Assembly (NCBI GenBank): GCA_018268955.1
Contig: JAFDVO010000047.1
Coordinates: forward strand, 1 to 64,000
Source: Acidobacteriota bacterium
GTDB lineage: Bacteria > Acidobacteriota > Vicinamibacteria > Vicinamibacterales > CAVVIG01
Length of the DNA stretch: 64,000 bases
Reading direction: 5' to 3'
Below the pieces are notes generated by a model. The model had not been told where the DNA came from and did no database searches. It worked only from the letters and a program-made list of their open reading frames with translations. The position numbers were made by a program, and so were the translations under genes. This document shows positions 8,462 through 16,622 of the stretch, one piece after another (the stretch's first letter is position 1; each line of letters begins with the position of its first letter).

Positions 8462-9292
8462 CTATGCGCTTGCCCTCTTGTAGCCGCGCAGCAGTTCGTG
8501 AATGCGCATCGCATCCGGCGGCGTCATGCGCCCCTGCTCGTCGACAAGCCAGGGCATGATGCGCGCGGGGTCCGACGCGCCGAGTTCATCGAGGTCCACT
8601 CGGCCGTCTGCCACCAGCCGCAGCGCCGCGTCGAGGAGCGGACCGGAGGCGTCGCGAATCATCCATTCCTGGTGGGCGTAGGCATACGCCTTCAGCATGT
8701 CGGTCGCGTCCCAATGCCGCGCGCGTGACACGAGCGGCGACACCGGGTACGCCCACGAGCGGACGACCGGTGCGCCGCCGTCGGGTTCATCGTTGACGAG
8801 GTGCACGGTCGCGCTCGTCTCGTGCTGGCCATCGGCAATGGCGTCCCGTACGGCGCGGATGCCCACGTAGGCTGGCCGGTGATCCGCGCGGCGGATGGTC
8901 AGGTCACTGAAGTGCAGGTTCAGAATCCGGTTGCGGAACTGCTCCAGCATGGGGCGGGTCAACAGGTACAGATACCCATCGAGCAGGACCAGGTCAGGAC
9001 GGAAGCCATTCAGCAGGTCCGTCGTGGCCCTGTCGTAGACGCGTCGCGTGTGGAAATCCCGGTACACCTTCGACCCGCGCGCCCCGTAGAAGTCCGCAAT
9101 GCCGTGCTTCACCACGGGAACGCCCTGCGCCGCGATCGCATCGGCGCCAGCCAGGTCCGGCTCGCTCGTCACGGCGCAGACGATTTCGAACGGCATCGCG
9201 TCGCGCTGCTGCGCCTGCAGCAGGTGCAGCAGCCCAGGCGCCCGCCGCGAGCAGAGCACCGCAACCCGGACCGGCGCTTCCCTCGTCAGCAT
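8462..9292 (-). CDS. PurN-like formyltransferase, candidate HypX N-terminal module
   Basis: 276 aa protein of the formyl-tetrahydrofolate-dependent transferase fold. The N-terminal Rossmann strand RVAVLCSRR is followed by RPDLVLLDGYLYLLTRPM and then by the catalytic strip NLHFSDL. The catalytic Asp lies in DEPDGGAPVV. The Asn-x-His and Asp of the PurN active site are therefore present, although the Pro-rich loop after NxH differs. ATG 9292 overlaps the hypE stop by 7 nt, so it is translationally coupled to a hydrogenase maturation gene rather than to purine genes. The inferred role is to move a formyl group from N10-formyl-THF toward formyl-CoA for CO ligand synthesis, together with the adjacent crotonase. 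A purine or other formylation role is not excluded. Confidence 0.85.
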   Translation of the reverse strand: MLTREAPVRVAVLCSRRAPGLLHLLQAQQRDAMPFEIVCAVTSEPDLAGADAIAAQGVPVVKHGIADFYGARGSKVYRDFHTRRVYDRATTDLLNGFRPDLVLLDGYLYLLTRPMLEQFRNRILNLHFSDLTIRRADHRPAYVGIRAVRDAIADGQHETSATVHLVNDEPDGGAPVVRSWAYPVSPLVSRARHWDATDMLKAYAYAHQEWMIRDASGPLLDAALRLVADGRVDLDELGASDPARIMPWLVDEQGRMTPPDAMRIHELLRGYKRASA

Positions 9293-10332
9293 ATGCGTGG
9301 CAGCGGCTCGCCTTCCGGCTCCGCGATGAGACGCCGGCCGAAGGCGGTGTCGAGGACCACCATGCCTGGACGTTCATCCGTGCAGGTGCCGATGATTGCG
9401 GCCTCGCGACCAAGCGGATGGGCACGCAACGCCCGCAGGACCTCTTCGGCGAAGGCGGCCTTGACGCCGATCACGGCCTTGCCCTCGTTGGCGATGAGCA
9501 GCGGATCGACGCCGACCAGCTCGGACACCCCACGCGTTTCCGGCCTTACCGGCAGCGCCTTCTCATCGATCACGATGCCGACGCGGCTCTTCGCGGCCAT
9601 CTCGTGCAGCGCGCTGGCCACGCCACCCCGCGTCGGATCCTTCATCGCGGTGATGACCCGCGGGTCGCGTTTGAGGGCCGCACGGACAAGCCCGTTGAGC
9701 GGCGCCACATCCGACAGCAGCGGCGCATCGAGCGCGAGGCCATGGCGGGTCGCCATCACGGCCATCCCGTGATCGCCGATCGTGCCGGTCACGATGATGC
9801 GGTCACCCACGCTGAGCGTGTTGTCGCGGACGATGAACGGCGTCAGCCCGATGCCGGTCGTGTTGATGACGATCCCGTCGATCTCGCCCTTGCCCATCAC
9901 CTTGGTGTCCCCGGTCAGGATGCGCGCGTGCGCTTCCTCGCAGGCCTGGCGCATCGACGCCAGAATCTGGTCGAGGTCCTTCCGTGGGAAGCCCTCCTCG
10001 AGAATGACGCTGCAGGTCAGCCCCAGCACCTCGGTGACTCCCATCATCGCCAGGTCGTTCACCGTGCCGCAGACAGACAGCCGGCCGATGTCACCACCCG
10101 GGAAGAACGGCGGCTGGATCACGTGCGAGTCCGTGGTCATCACCAGCCAGCGGTCACCCACCCGCACGGCCGCCCCGTCGTCCATCGCCGAGAGGCCGAT
10201 CACGCCCGCCGGTATCTCGGGCTCGAAAGTGAAGGCCTTGTGGAAGGACTCTTCAATCAGGCGGCGCATCGCGCGGCCACCGGCGCCGTGCTTCAGGCCA
10301 ATCCGTTCGTCAGTCGGCACAACGGTGCTCAT
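9286..10332 (-). CDS. hypE: Carbamoyl dehydratase HypE (hydrogenase cyanide ligand synthesis)
   Basis: 348 aa, AIR-synthase-like fold. It has the GLKHGAGGRAMRRLI start, the ATP-binding stretch SAMDDGAAVRVGD, the GGDIGRLSVCGTVNDLAMMG core and MKDPTRGGVAS. It ends in PRIC, placing the C-terminal Cys that is thiocarboxamidated by HypF and dehydrated to thiocyanate. ATG 10332 overlaps the hypD stop as ATGA. Its last codons overlap the start of the formyltransferase gene. It works with HypF, HypC and HypD to build the Fe(CN)2CO unit. Confidence 0.97.
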   Translation of the reverse strand: MSTVVPTDERIGLKHGAGGRAMRRLIEESFHKAFTFEPEIPAGVIGLSAMDDGAAVRVGDRWLVMTTDSHVIQPPFFPGGDIGRLSVCGTVNDLAMMGVTEVLGLTCSVILEEGFPRKDLDQILASMRQACEEAHARILTGDTKVMGKGEIDGIVINTTGIGLTPFIVRDNTLSVGDRIIVTGTIGDHGMAVMATRHGLALDAPLLSDVAPLNGLVRAALKRDPRVITAMKDPTRGGVASALHEMAAKSRVGIVIDEKALPVRPETRGVSELVGVDPLLIANEGKAVIGVKAAFAEEVLRALRAHPLGREAAIIGTCTDERPGMVVLDTAFGRRLIAEPEGEPLPRIC

Positions 10333-11495
10333 GCCATTCCTCCCTCAGGGGTCGGGACGCAGCGGAGGCATCCGTCCGTCGCTGGTGCGCGCAGGTCGGG
10401 AACTCCGCCGTACTGGTGCCAGATCCTGCAGGTGCCTTCGCTGCTCACCATGCAGGCGCCCACCGGCTGGTCGGGCACGCACTCGCGTCCGAACAGCGGG
10501 CAATCGGATGGGGACGCGATGCCGGCCATGATGTTGCCGCAGATGCACTGGCGGACCAGCGTGGATGGGGCGCGATGCCACAGGGCGTTGACGTCGATGG
10601 TGAACCGCTTCCGTGCGTCGACGTGCGCGAACTCGTCACGCAGGCGAAGGTTTCCGTTCGGGATGTGCGCGATGCCGCGCCACCGGCCGCCGATCGGCCT
10701 GAAGACCTTCCAGAGCTGCTCCTGCGCATTCCGGTTGCCTTCGCGCGTGACGCACCGCGGGAACATGTTCGCCACCTCGGCGCGCTTGTCGCGGATCATC
10801 TCGACCAGGCACAGCAGCGCCGCCAGGATGTCCAGCGGCTCGAACCCGGCCACAACGACCGGGATGTGATGCCGGGCCACGAACGGTTCGAAGATGCCTG
10901 ATCCGGTAATCGTCGCGGCGTGTCCAGCTGCCAGGAACCCCTCGACCCTCGTGTCCGGCATCTCGGAGACGATCTCCATCACCGGCGGAATGAACTTGTG
11001 CGCGGAGAGCACGGAGAAGTTCGCCGGCGGGTTGTCGAGCAGCACGGCCGCCGTCGCGACCGCAGTCGTCTCGAACCCCGTGCCGAAGAAGACGACCTCC
11101 TCGCTGCTCTGCCGTGCCAGTTCGACCGCCTGCGCGACGCTGTAGACGACGTCGACCCTGGCGCCAGCGGCGCGGGCGTCGGCGAGCGACCCCGCCGACC
11201 CCGGGACGCGGATCATGTCACCATACGTGGCGACACGCACGCCCTGCAGCGCCAGCGCCACGCCCTCGTCGATCTCGGGCATGTCGGTGATGCACACCGG
11301 GCAGCCAGGCCCCATGATCACGTTGAGCGCACGCGGCAGGGTCGCGCGCAGTCCGAAGCGCGCGATGGCCTGCTCATGGCTGCCGCAGACGTGCATGACC
11401 GACACCGGGTTGCGGCCGATGGCCGACACGGTGCGCTCGAGTGCTTCGCTCAGCTCCCGCGCGCGGGCGGGATCGCGAAATTCAAGCGGGTTCAT
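10329..11495 (-). CDS. hypD: Hydrogenase Fe(CN)2CO assembly scaffold HypD
   Basis: 388 aa iron-sulfur protein. It carries the family motifs MHVCGSHE, GPGCPVCIT, FFGTGFETT and VAGFEPLDIL. A C-terminal Cys-rich segment that binds the 4Fe-4S cluster spans CICGNIMAG, CPLFGREC and the following GTCRIW. Together with HypC it holds the iron while CN and CO ligands are added. It overlaps hypC upstream and hypE downstream by ATGA, so hypC, hypD and hypE form a tightly coupled block. Confidence 0.97.
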   Translation of the reverse strand: MNPLEFRDPARARELSEALERTVSAIGRNPVSVMHVCGSHEQAIARFGLRATLPRALNVIMGPGCPVCITDMPEIDEGVALALQGVRVATYGDMIRVPGSAGSLADARAAGARVDVVYSVAQAVELARQSSEEVVFFGTGFETTAVATAAVLLDNPPANFSVLSAHKFIPPVMEIVSEMPDTRVEGFLAAGHAATITGSGIFEPFVARHHIPVVVAGFEPLDILAALLCLVEMIRDKRAEVANMFPRCVTREGNRNAQEQLWKVFRPIGGRWRGIAHIPNGNLRLRDEFAHVDARKRFTIDVNALWHRAPSTLVRQCICGNIMAGIASPSDCPLFGRECVPDQPVGACMVSSEGTCRIWHQYGGVPDLRAPATDGCLRCVPTPEGGMA

Positions 11496-11779
11496 GACCG
11501 CCCTGCCTCGATCTCGCCGCGCACGTCGGCGGCCATCAGGTCCTCTGGCCCCTGTCCCGTGTTCTCACGGAGCAGCTGCTCGTACAGCTCGAGCGTGGTC
11601 TGCACGTCCTCGCTCGGGATACGACGAATCGCGAAGCCCACGTGGTTGAGCACGTAGTCGCCCACCTGGACCGGCTCGTCGCAGAGATCCAGCCGCACCC
11701 GCCGCTTCACTCCCCAGAAGTCGACCACCGCCGTCATGCCGTCGACCTCCGTGACACATCCCGGAACACCCAGGCACAT
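11492..11779 (-). CDS. hypC: Hydrogenase maturation chaperone HypC
   Basis: 95 aa. It begins MCLGVPG; Cys2 is the iron-ligand carrier residue, which fixes ATG 11779 as the start, and AGGGAGAA lies upstream. The DFWGVKRRVRLDL and GDYVLNHVGFAI strands are typical OB-fold HypC/HybG elements. The last 20 residues are a slightly longer acidic tail than in E. coli HypC. It lies 16 nt after hypF and overlaps hypD. It shuttles the Fe(CN)2CO moiety between HypD and the large subunit. Confidence 0.97.
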   Translation of the reverse strand: MCLGVPGCVTEVDGMTAVVDFWGVKRRVRLDLCDEPVQVGDYVLNHVGFAIRRIPSEDVQTTLELYEQLLRENTGQGPEDLMAADVRGEIEAGRS

Positions 11780-11795
11780 GGTCAGTTCTCCCTCT

Positions 11796-14078
11796 CTACG
11801 AAATCTTGGCGATCGCGTTGGCCGCCACCGCCTGTCCGAGCGCAATCCCGCCGTCGCCTGGCGGCACCTGCGCGTGCAACCGAACGTCGACACCAGTCAG
11901 CGCCTCCCGGATCCCTTCGGCCAGCATCGCGTTCTGGAAACACCCACCGCTCGCGACCACGGGCAGCGGACCGGTCGCGTCCATCACGCGCAGCACCACA
12001 GCCGACGTCGCCGCCGCCAGCGTGTTGTGGAACGCTGCCGCGATGACCGCCGCGGGCACGCCACGCGAAGCATCGTCTACCGCTGCGCGTACAGCCGACC
12101 TGAGGTCCAGCTCCATGAGCGGCTGCCGCTCGTCGATGGTGAACGGGTAGGTTCGCCTCGAAGTGCGGTCCGCCACCTGATTCCACTCGAGCGCGACCTG
12201 CCCTTCGAACGCGGCACGACGCCGGTCCAGGAACAGTGCGCCGAAGGCATCGAAGTACCGTCCCACCCCTCGGGCCCGGCTCACATGCACCCCACGCAGA
12301 ATCAGCTGCCGCATCTGCTCGCGTTCCGCCGCCGACACGGAACGCATGAGGCGTTCGGCAGCGTCCGGCAGCTCGCCGTCGTGGGCGTCCAGCAGCAGCG
12401 CAAGTGCGCCGCGCCAGGGCTCGCGCACGGCCGCGTCACCACCGACCAGCGCAATCGGACGGAACGAGGCGAGCCGCTCGAAACGTGCATGGGTCGCGAC
12501 CAGGATCTCGCCGCCCCAGCTCGTGCCGTCCGTCCCGTAGCCGGTCCCGTCGTACGCAATCCCAATCACCCGCCCGTCCAGGCCGTGCTCCGCCATCGCA
12601 GAGACCACGTGCGCATGGTGGTGCTGCACGCGGATCACACGCTCGGGTCGCTGTTCGGCATACCGCGTGGAGAGATAGTCAGGGTGCAGGTCGCACGCCA
12701 CCAGTTCCGGGCGAATGCCGACGAACCGCTGGAAGCGCTCGATGGCGGTCGTGAACGAGTCGTAGGTCTCCAGGTTCTCGAGGTCCCCGATGTGCGGGCC
12801 GAGAAAGGCCTGGGTCCCGGACGCGAGGCAGAAGGTGTTCTTCAGCAGCGCTCCGGTTGCCAACACCGGAGCCGCGAACGGCGTCCGCACGCTGACCGCG
12901 CGCGGAACGTAGCCGCGCGAGCGCCGGACCAGCAGCGGTCCGCCTGCGACAACGGTCGCGACCGAGTCGTCGCAGCGCGTGTGGATCTCCCGGTCGTGCA
13001 GCAGCAGGACATCCGCAATCGCGCCCAGCCTCAGGCGTGCGTCGTCGTTGGTGAAGGCGATCGGCTCATCCGACAGGTTGCCGGAGGTCATCACCAGAGG
13101 GCAGCCAGCGTCGGCGAGCAGCAGGTGATGCAGAGGCGAGTACGGCAGCATCAGCCCCAGCTGCCCGTTGCGGGGCGCAACGGCTTCGGCCAGGCCGCCA
13201 CCGGGTCGCTTCTCCATCAAGACAATCGGGCGCTCAGGCGAGGTCAGCAGGTCGCGGTGAACCGGAGTGACGACGGCGAGTTCCGAGGCCGCGTCCAGGG
13301 TCGGCACCATCACGGCGAGCGGCTTGGCGTCCCGGTGCTTCCGTTCGCGCAGGCGCCGCACTGCTGGTTCCGACGTTGCGTCGCATGCCAGGTGGAAGCC
13401 GCCGATCCCTTTCACGGCGACGATGAGGCCGCGCCTGAGCGCGGCGGCCGCCTCGCCAATCGCGTCGGCAGATGGCGTCCCGTCGTCCTTGCCAGTCCAC
13501 ACCAGCTCCAGCTGCGGCCCACACACCGGACACGCCGTCGGCTGCGCGTGGAATCGACGGTCGAGCACATCCTCGTATTCGTGGCGGCACGGGCCGCACA
13601 TCTCGAACGGCGCCATCGTGGTCGCTGCGCGGTCGTATGGCGCGTCTGTCGCAATCGTGAACCGCGGACCGCAGTTCGTGCAGTTCGTGAAGGGATATCG
13701 GTACCGCCGGTTGGCCGGATCGAAGATGTCCTTCACGCAGTCGTCGCAGGTGGCGAGGTCGGGCGGGATGGAGACGAGGTGCTCGGCAGCGGACGCGCTC
13801 TGCTCGATGACGAACGCCCGGAGCGGCTCGACCGGGATGGCACTGCACTCGAACCCGGCAATGCGTGCGGCGGGAGGCGGCGAGTCGTGAAGCGCGGCTT
13901 CGAACGCGCGCAGCGTCGGCCCATCGCCGAACGCATCGATCGTCACGCCCGAGGCGTCGTTCCAGACGCGCCCGCGAACGCCCGACTGCTGCGCGACGCG
14001 ATAGACCCAGGGGCGGAACCCGACACCTTGCACGGTGCCCCGAATCCGGATGCGCTTCCCCTCCGCAACGCTGGACAT
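11796..14078 (-). CDS. hypF: Carbamoyltransferase HypF
   Basis: 760 aa. Domains in order: acylphosphatase (RIRGTVQGVGFRPWVYRVA, about residues 10-95), a double zinc-finger region (CDDCVKDIFD, CTNCGPRFT, CGPCRHEY, CPVCGPQ), a YrdC-like domain (KGIGGFHLACDA to about 390) and a Kae1-like carbamoyltransferase domain (VQHHHAHVVSAMAEHG, IAYDGTGYG, VASGGCFQNAML). It transfers carbamoyl from carbamoyl phosphate to the HypE C-terminal Cys for cyanide synthesis. ATG 14078, with GAGG upstream, begins directly at the acylphosphatase domain. A 145-nt spacer separates it from the protease gene upstream; I see no gene in that spacer. Confidence 0.96.
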   Translation of the reverse strand: MSSVAEGKRIRIRGTVQGVGFRPWVYRVAQQSGVRGRVWNDASGVTIDAFGDGPTLRAFEAALHDSPPPAARIAGFECSAIPVEPLRAFVIEQSASAAEHLVSIPPDLATCDDCVKDIFDPANRRYRYPFTNCTNCGPRFTIATDAPYDRAATTMAPFEMCGPCRHEYEDVLDRRFHAQPTACPVCGPQLELVWTGKDDGTPSADAIGEAAAALRRGLIVAVKGIGGFHLACDATSEPAVRRLRERKHRDAKPLAVMVPTLDAASELAVVTPVHRDLLTSPERPIVLMEKRPGGGLAEAVAPRNGQLGLMLPYSPLHHLLLADAGCPLVMTSGNLSDEPIAFTNDDARLRLGAIADVLLLHDREIHTRCDDSVATVVAGGPLLVRRSRGYVPRAVSVRTPFAAPVLATGALLKNTFCLASGTQAFLGPHIGDLENLETYDSFTTAIERFQRFVGIRPELVACDLHPDYLSTRYAEQRPERVIRVQHHHAHVVSAMAEHGLDGRVIGIAYDGTGYGTDGTSWGGEILVATHARFERLASFRPIALVGGDAAVREPWRGALALLLDAHDGELPDAAERLMRSVSAAEREQMRQLILRGVHVSRARGVGRYFDAFGALFLDRRRAAFEGQVALEWNQVADRTSRRTYPFTIDERQPLMELDLRSAVRAAVDDASRGVPAAVIAAAFHNTLAAATSAVVLRVMDATGPLPVVASGGCFQNAMLAEGIREALTGVDVRLHAQVPPGDGGIALGQAVAANAIAKIS

Positions 14079-14223
14079 GACGATGCCTCGTTGAGGGGCA
14101 ATACGTCTGCCACACGGATTCGTCCACTTTTGTGTGGATTTCGTCGTCACTTGCCGGAATCCCGGCGGAGGGACTGCGTCGGGATTCGCGGTGGCGCGGA
14201 ATAACCCACGCACCGCGAGTCCG

Positions 14224-14787
14224 TTACAGCTGAGACGTCGCGAGCGAGCCCGCCGGAGTGACGGGCTGCCACCACGGGGCGTCCACGTCTCCGACGGCGT
14301 CACTCGTCCGCGGACGCACGTCGTCACCGTGCTCGGCGAGCACGCGCGCGACCGCGTCGGCTGCCGGGCTGACCGCTGCCGCGAGTGCAGGACTCAGGTC
14401 GAGGCTCATCTGACAGCTCGACGGCACGACTCCAACGATGGTGATGTGCGCTGGCGCACGACCGGCGAACTCCAGTGTGAGGACGCACTCCTTCACGCCC
14501 GGGTCGTGCGGTCCGATCCGGGCGAACGGCGCGTGCCTGGTGAGATCTGCCTTGTCGTAAATCTTCATCGTGCCGGCGGGGAGGTCCGCCTTCACCGTAT
14601 CGACGAAGACGACGTGGTGCGCATCGGTCAGCCACGGTGTGAGGTCGAGGCCGGGTGTGCCGAGGTCGATCACCTCGACGTCCGGCCCGACGACATACCG
14701 TTGCAGGAATGCCCTGACAACGCTCGGGCCGAACCCATCGTCTCCCATCAGTACGTTGCCAAGACCCAGGACATACGTTCGCGCCAT
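14224..14787 (-). CDS. hybD: Hydrogenase maturation protease (HyaD/HybD family)
   Basis: 187 aa endopeptidase that trims the large-subunit C-terminus after nickel insertion. The start VLGLGNVLMGDDGFGP carries the conserved Asp/Glu nickel-sensing position. VFVDTVKADLPAGT and the DPGVKECVLTLEF region with the metal-binding His (IGPHDPG) follow. The C-terminal tail of about 30 residues is longer than in E. coli HybD. It sits directly downstream of the large-subunit gene it acts on, separated by a 134-nt repeat-rich spacer. ATG 14787 is the start that matches the family N-terminus. Confidence 0.93.
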   Translation of the reverse strand: MARTYVLGLGNVLMGDDGFGPSVVRAFLQRYVVGPDVEVIDLGTPGLDLTPWLTDAHHVVFVDTVKADLPAGTMKIYDKADLTRHAPFARIGPHDPGVKECVLTLEFAGRAPAHITIVGVVPSSCQMSLDLSPALAAAVSPAADAVARVLAEHGDDVRPRTSDAVGDVDAPWWQPVTPAGSLATSQL

Positions 14788-14799
14788 TGACCCGCTCCG

Positions 14800-14921
14800 C
14801 TTCGAGCTTCGAAGAAGTGGCTCAGAACTTCGGGCTCCCGGCTTCGCGGCGGTTCGGCTTCTGGCCAGAAGTCGACAGCGCCCGGAGGCTGAAGCCCGGA
14901 GCCTGGAGCCTGACACGGTTG
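14800..14921. repeat. Degenerate short repeats between large subunit and protease genes
   Basis: Low-complexity sequence built from GGCTTCG/GAGCTTC/GCCCGGAGCCTGGAGCCTG-like heptamer variants. It is one of two such insertions inside the hydrogenase operon. Nothing else is recognisable in this spacer. Confidence 0.7.
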
Positions 14922-16622
14922 CTACAGGGCTTTCACCCGCGCAATCTCGTTGCCTTCGACATCGACAGTGTGAATCGCGCACGCGATACACGGGTCGAAT
15001 GAATGGACCGTCCGCAGCACCTCGAGTGGCCGCTCCGGATCGGCGATCGGGTTGCCGACGAGTGAGGCCTCGTACGGTCCCGCCTGGTCCTGCGCATCGC
15101 GCGGGCCGGCGTTCCACGTGCTTGGCACCACCGCCTGGTAGTTCTTGATCTTGCCGTCCTCGATGACGACCCAGTGCGACAGCGTGCCTCGTGGGGCCTC
15201 ATGGAAGCCGAAGCCCTGCTGCTCGCCTTTCGGGAACACTGGCTCGTTGAAGATGGCGACGTCGCCCTTGCCGATGTTCTCGGCGAGCAACTGCCAGTGC
15301 TTCTGCGCCAGCTCGGAGATGACCGCGCAGCGGATCATGCGCGCGGCATGACGGCCGAGCGTGGAGTGGAGCACGGCCGGCGTCAACTGCGCCCCGGCAA
15401 CCTTGCCCGCGGTCTCGAGCGTCTTCGCCGCCCAGCGCTTCGTGGGCTCGTGTCCCTGCGCGAAGCCGACGAGCACCTGCGCGAGCGGGCCGACCTGCAT
15501 CACCTTGCCGTCAATGCGTGGCGACTTGATCCACGAGTATTTCTTGTTCGCGTCGTACGGCGTGTACTTCGGCACCGTCTCCTCTTCCCACGGGTGCTTC
15601 TGCCACTCGCCGTCGTACCAGGAGTGCGCGATCGACTCGGACACGTTCTTGCGGAAGTACTCGTCCTCGAACGACGTGATCGGCGTGATCTTCGCCAGGT
15701 CGCCGTTGAAGATGGTGCCGCCGGGGAAGTCGAACTGCGTGCCCTTGCTGTCGAGCGGGAGGTCCGGCACGGACAGGTAGTTCGTCACGCCCGAGCCGTG
15801 CTTCAGCCAGTCGGCATACATCGCGCCGATGGCGCAGACGTCCACGAAGTACACCTGCTCGATGAACTGCTGCACCGAGTCGAGCAGGCTCTTCACTTCG
15901 TAGAGCTTTTGCATGTTCAGCGTCGCCTGGTTGTCCAGGTTGATCGCGTTGGCCACGCCGCCCACCGCGAGGTTCTGGATGTTCGGCGTCTTGCTGCCGA
16001 GAATGGCGACAACCTGGTTGACCTTGCGCTGGTAATCGAGCGCCTGGAGGTAGTGCGAGACGGCAAGCAGGTTGACCTCCGGCGACAGCTTCATCGCCGG
16101 GTGCCCCCAGTAGCCGTTGGTGAAGATGCCGAGCTGCCCGCCCTCGACGAACTTCGCGAGACGGCCCTTCACCTGCTCGAACTGCTGGCGGCTGTTCCCG
16201 GGCCAGTCCGAGATGCTCGCGGCGAGCGCGGCGGTCTTCGCCGGGTCCGCCTTGAGCGCCGAGGTGACGTCCACCCAGTCCAGCGCGGAGAGCTGGTAGA
16301 AGTGCACGATGTGGTCGTGCATCGCGTGGGCGGCGATGATGAGGTTCCGGATGTACTGCGCGTTCTTCGGAATCTCGAGCTTCAGCGCGTTCTCGACGGC
16401 CCTCACCGAGGCGATCGCGTGGACCGTCGTGCAGACACCGCAGAACCGCTGTGTGAACACCCAGGCTTCACGCGGGTCACGCCCTTCGAGAATCCGTTCG
16501 ATGCCGCGGAACATCTGACCCGAAGACCAGGCCTTCTTGACCACGCCACCGTCGACCTCGACGTCGATGCGGAGATGGCCCTCGATGCGTGTAATCGGGT
16601 CGACCGTAATGTGCGTACTCAT
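14922..16622 (-). CDS. hybC: [NiFe]-hydrogenase large subunit, group 1c-like (HybC type)
   Basis: 566 aa precursor. Nickel ligands lie in RFCGVC (Cys61, Cys64) and DPCIACAIH (Cys545, Cys548). After His551 comes a 15-residue C-terminal peptide that the protease would remove, the same length as in E. coli HybC. Long runs match HybC from memory, such as HFYQLSALDWVDVTSAL and GIFTNGYWGHPAMKL, which places it with group 1c membrane-bound H2-uptake enzymes. The RICGVC motif has Phe for Ile. Its ATG overlaps the hybB stop (TAATG). It forms the periplasmic dimer with the Tat-exported small subunit and catalyses H2 oxidation to protons and electrons. Confidence 0.97.
   Translation of the reverse strand: MSTHITVDPITRIEGHLRIDVEVDGGVVKKAWSSGQMFRGIERILEGRDPREAWVFTQRFCGVCTTVHAIASVRAVENALKLEIPKNAQYIRNLIIAAHAMHDHIVHFYQLSALDWVDVTSALKADPAKTAALAASISDWPGNSRQQFEQVKGRLAKFVEGGQLGIFTNGYWGHPAMKLSPEVNLLAVSHYLQALDYQRKVNQVVAILGSKTPNIQNLAVGGVANAINLDNQATLNMQKLYEVKSLLDSVQQFIEQVYFVDVCAIGAMYADWLKHGSGVTNYLSVPDLPLDSKGTQFDFPGGTIFNGDLAKITPITSFEDEYFRKNVSESIAHSWYDGEWQKHPWEEETVPKYTPYDANKKYSWIKSPRIDGKVMQVGPLAQVLVGFAQGHEPTKRWAAKTLETAGKVAGAQLTPAVLHSTLGRHAARMIRCAVISELAQKHWQLLAENIGKGDVAIFNEPVFPKGEQQGFGFHEAPRGTLSHWVVIEDGKIKNYQAVVPSTWNAGPRDAQDQAGPYEASLVGNPIADPERPLEVLRTVHSFDPCIACAIHTVDVEGNEIARVKAL

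Noticed and set aside
8462-9292. Interpretation of the formyltransferase as housekeeping PurN
   Set aside because: It overlaps hypE and has no purine genes nearby. Sequence similarity to PurN is real, so this alternative is only down-weighted, not excluded.
9418-10869. 483-codon plus-strand frame opposite hypE and hypD
   Set aside because: It overlaps two genes with complete maturation motifs and has no family signal.
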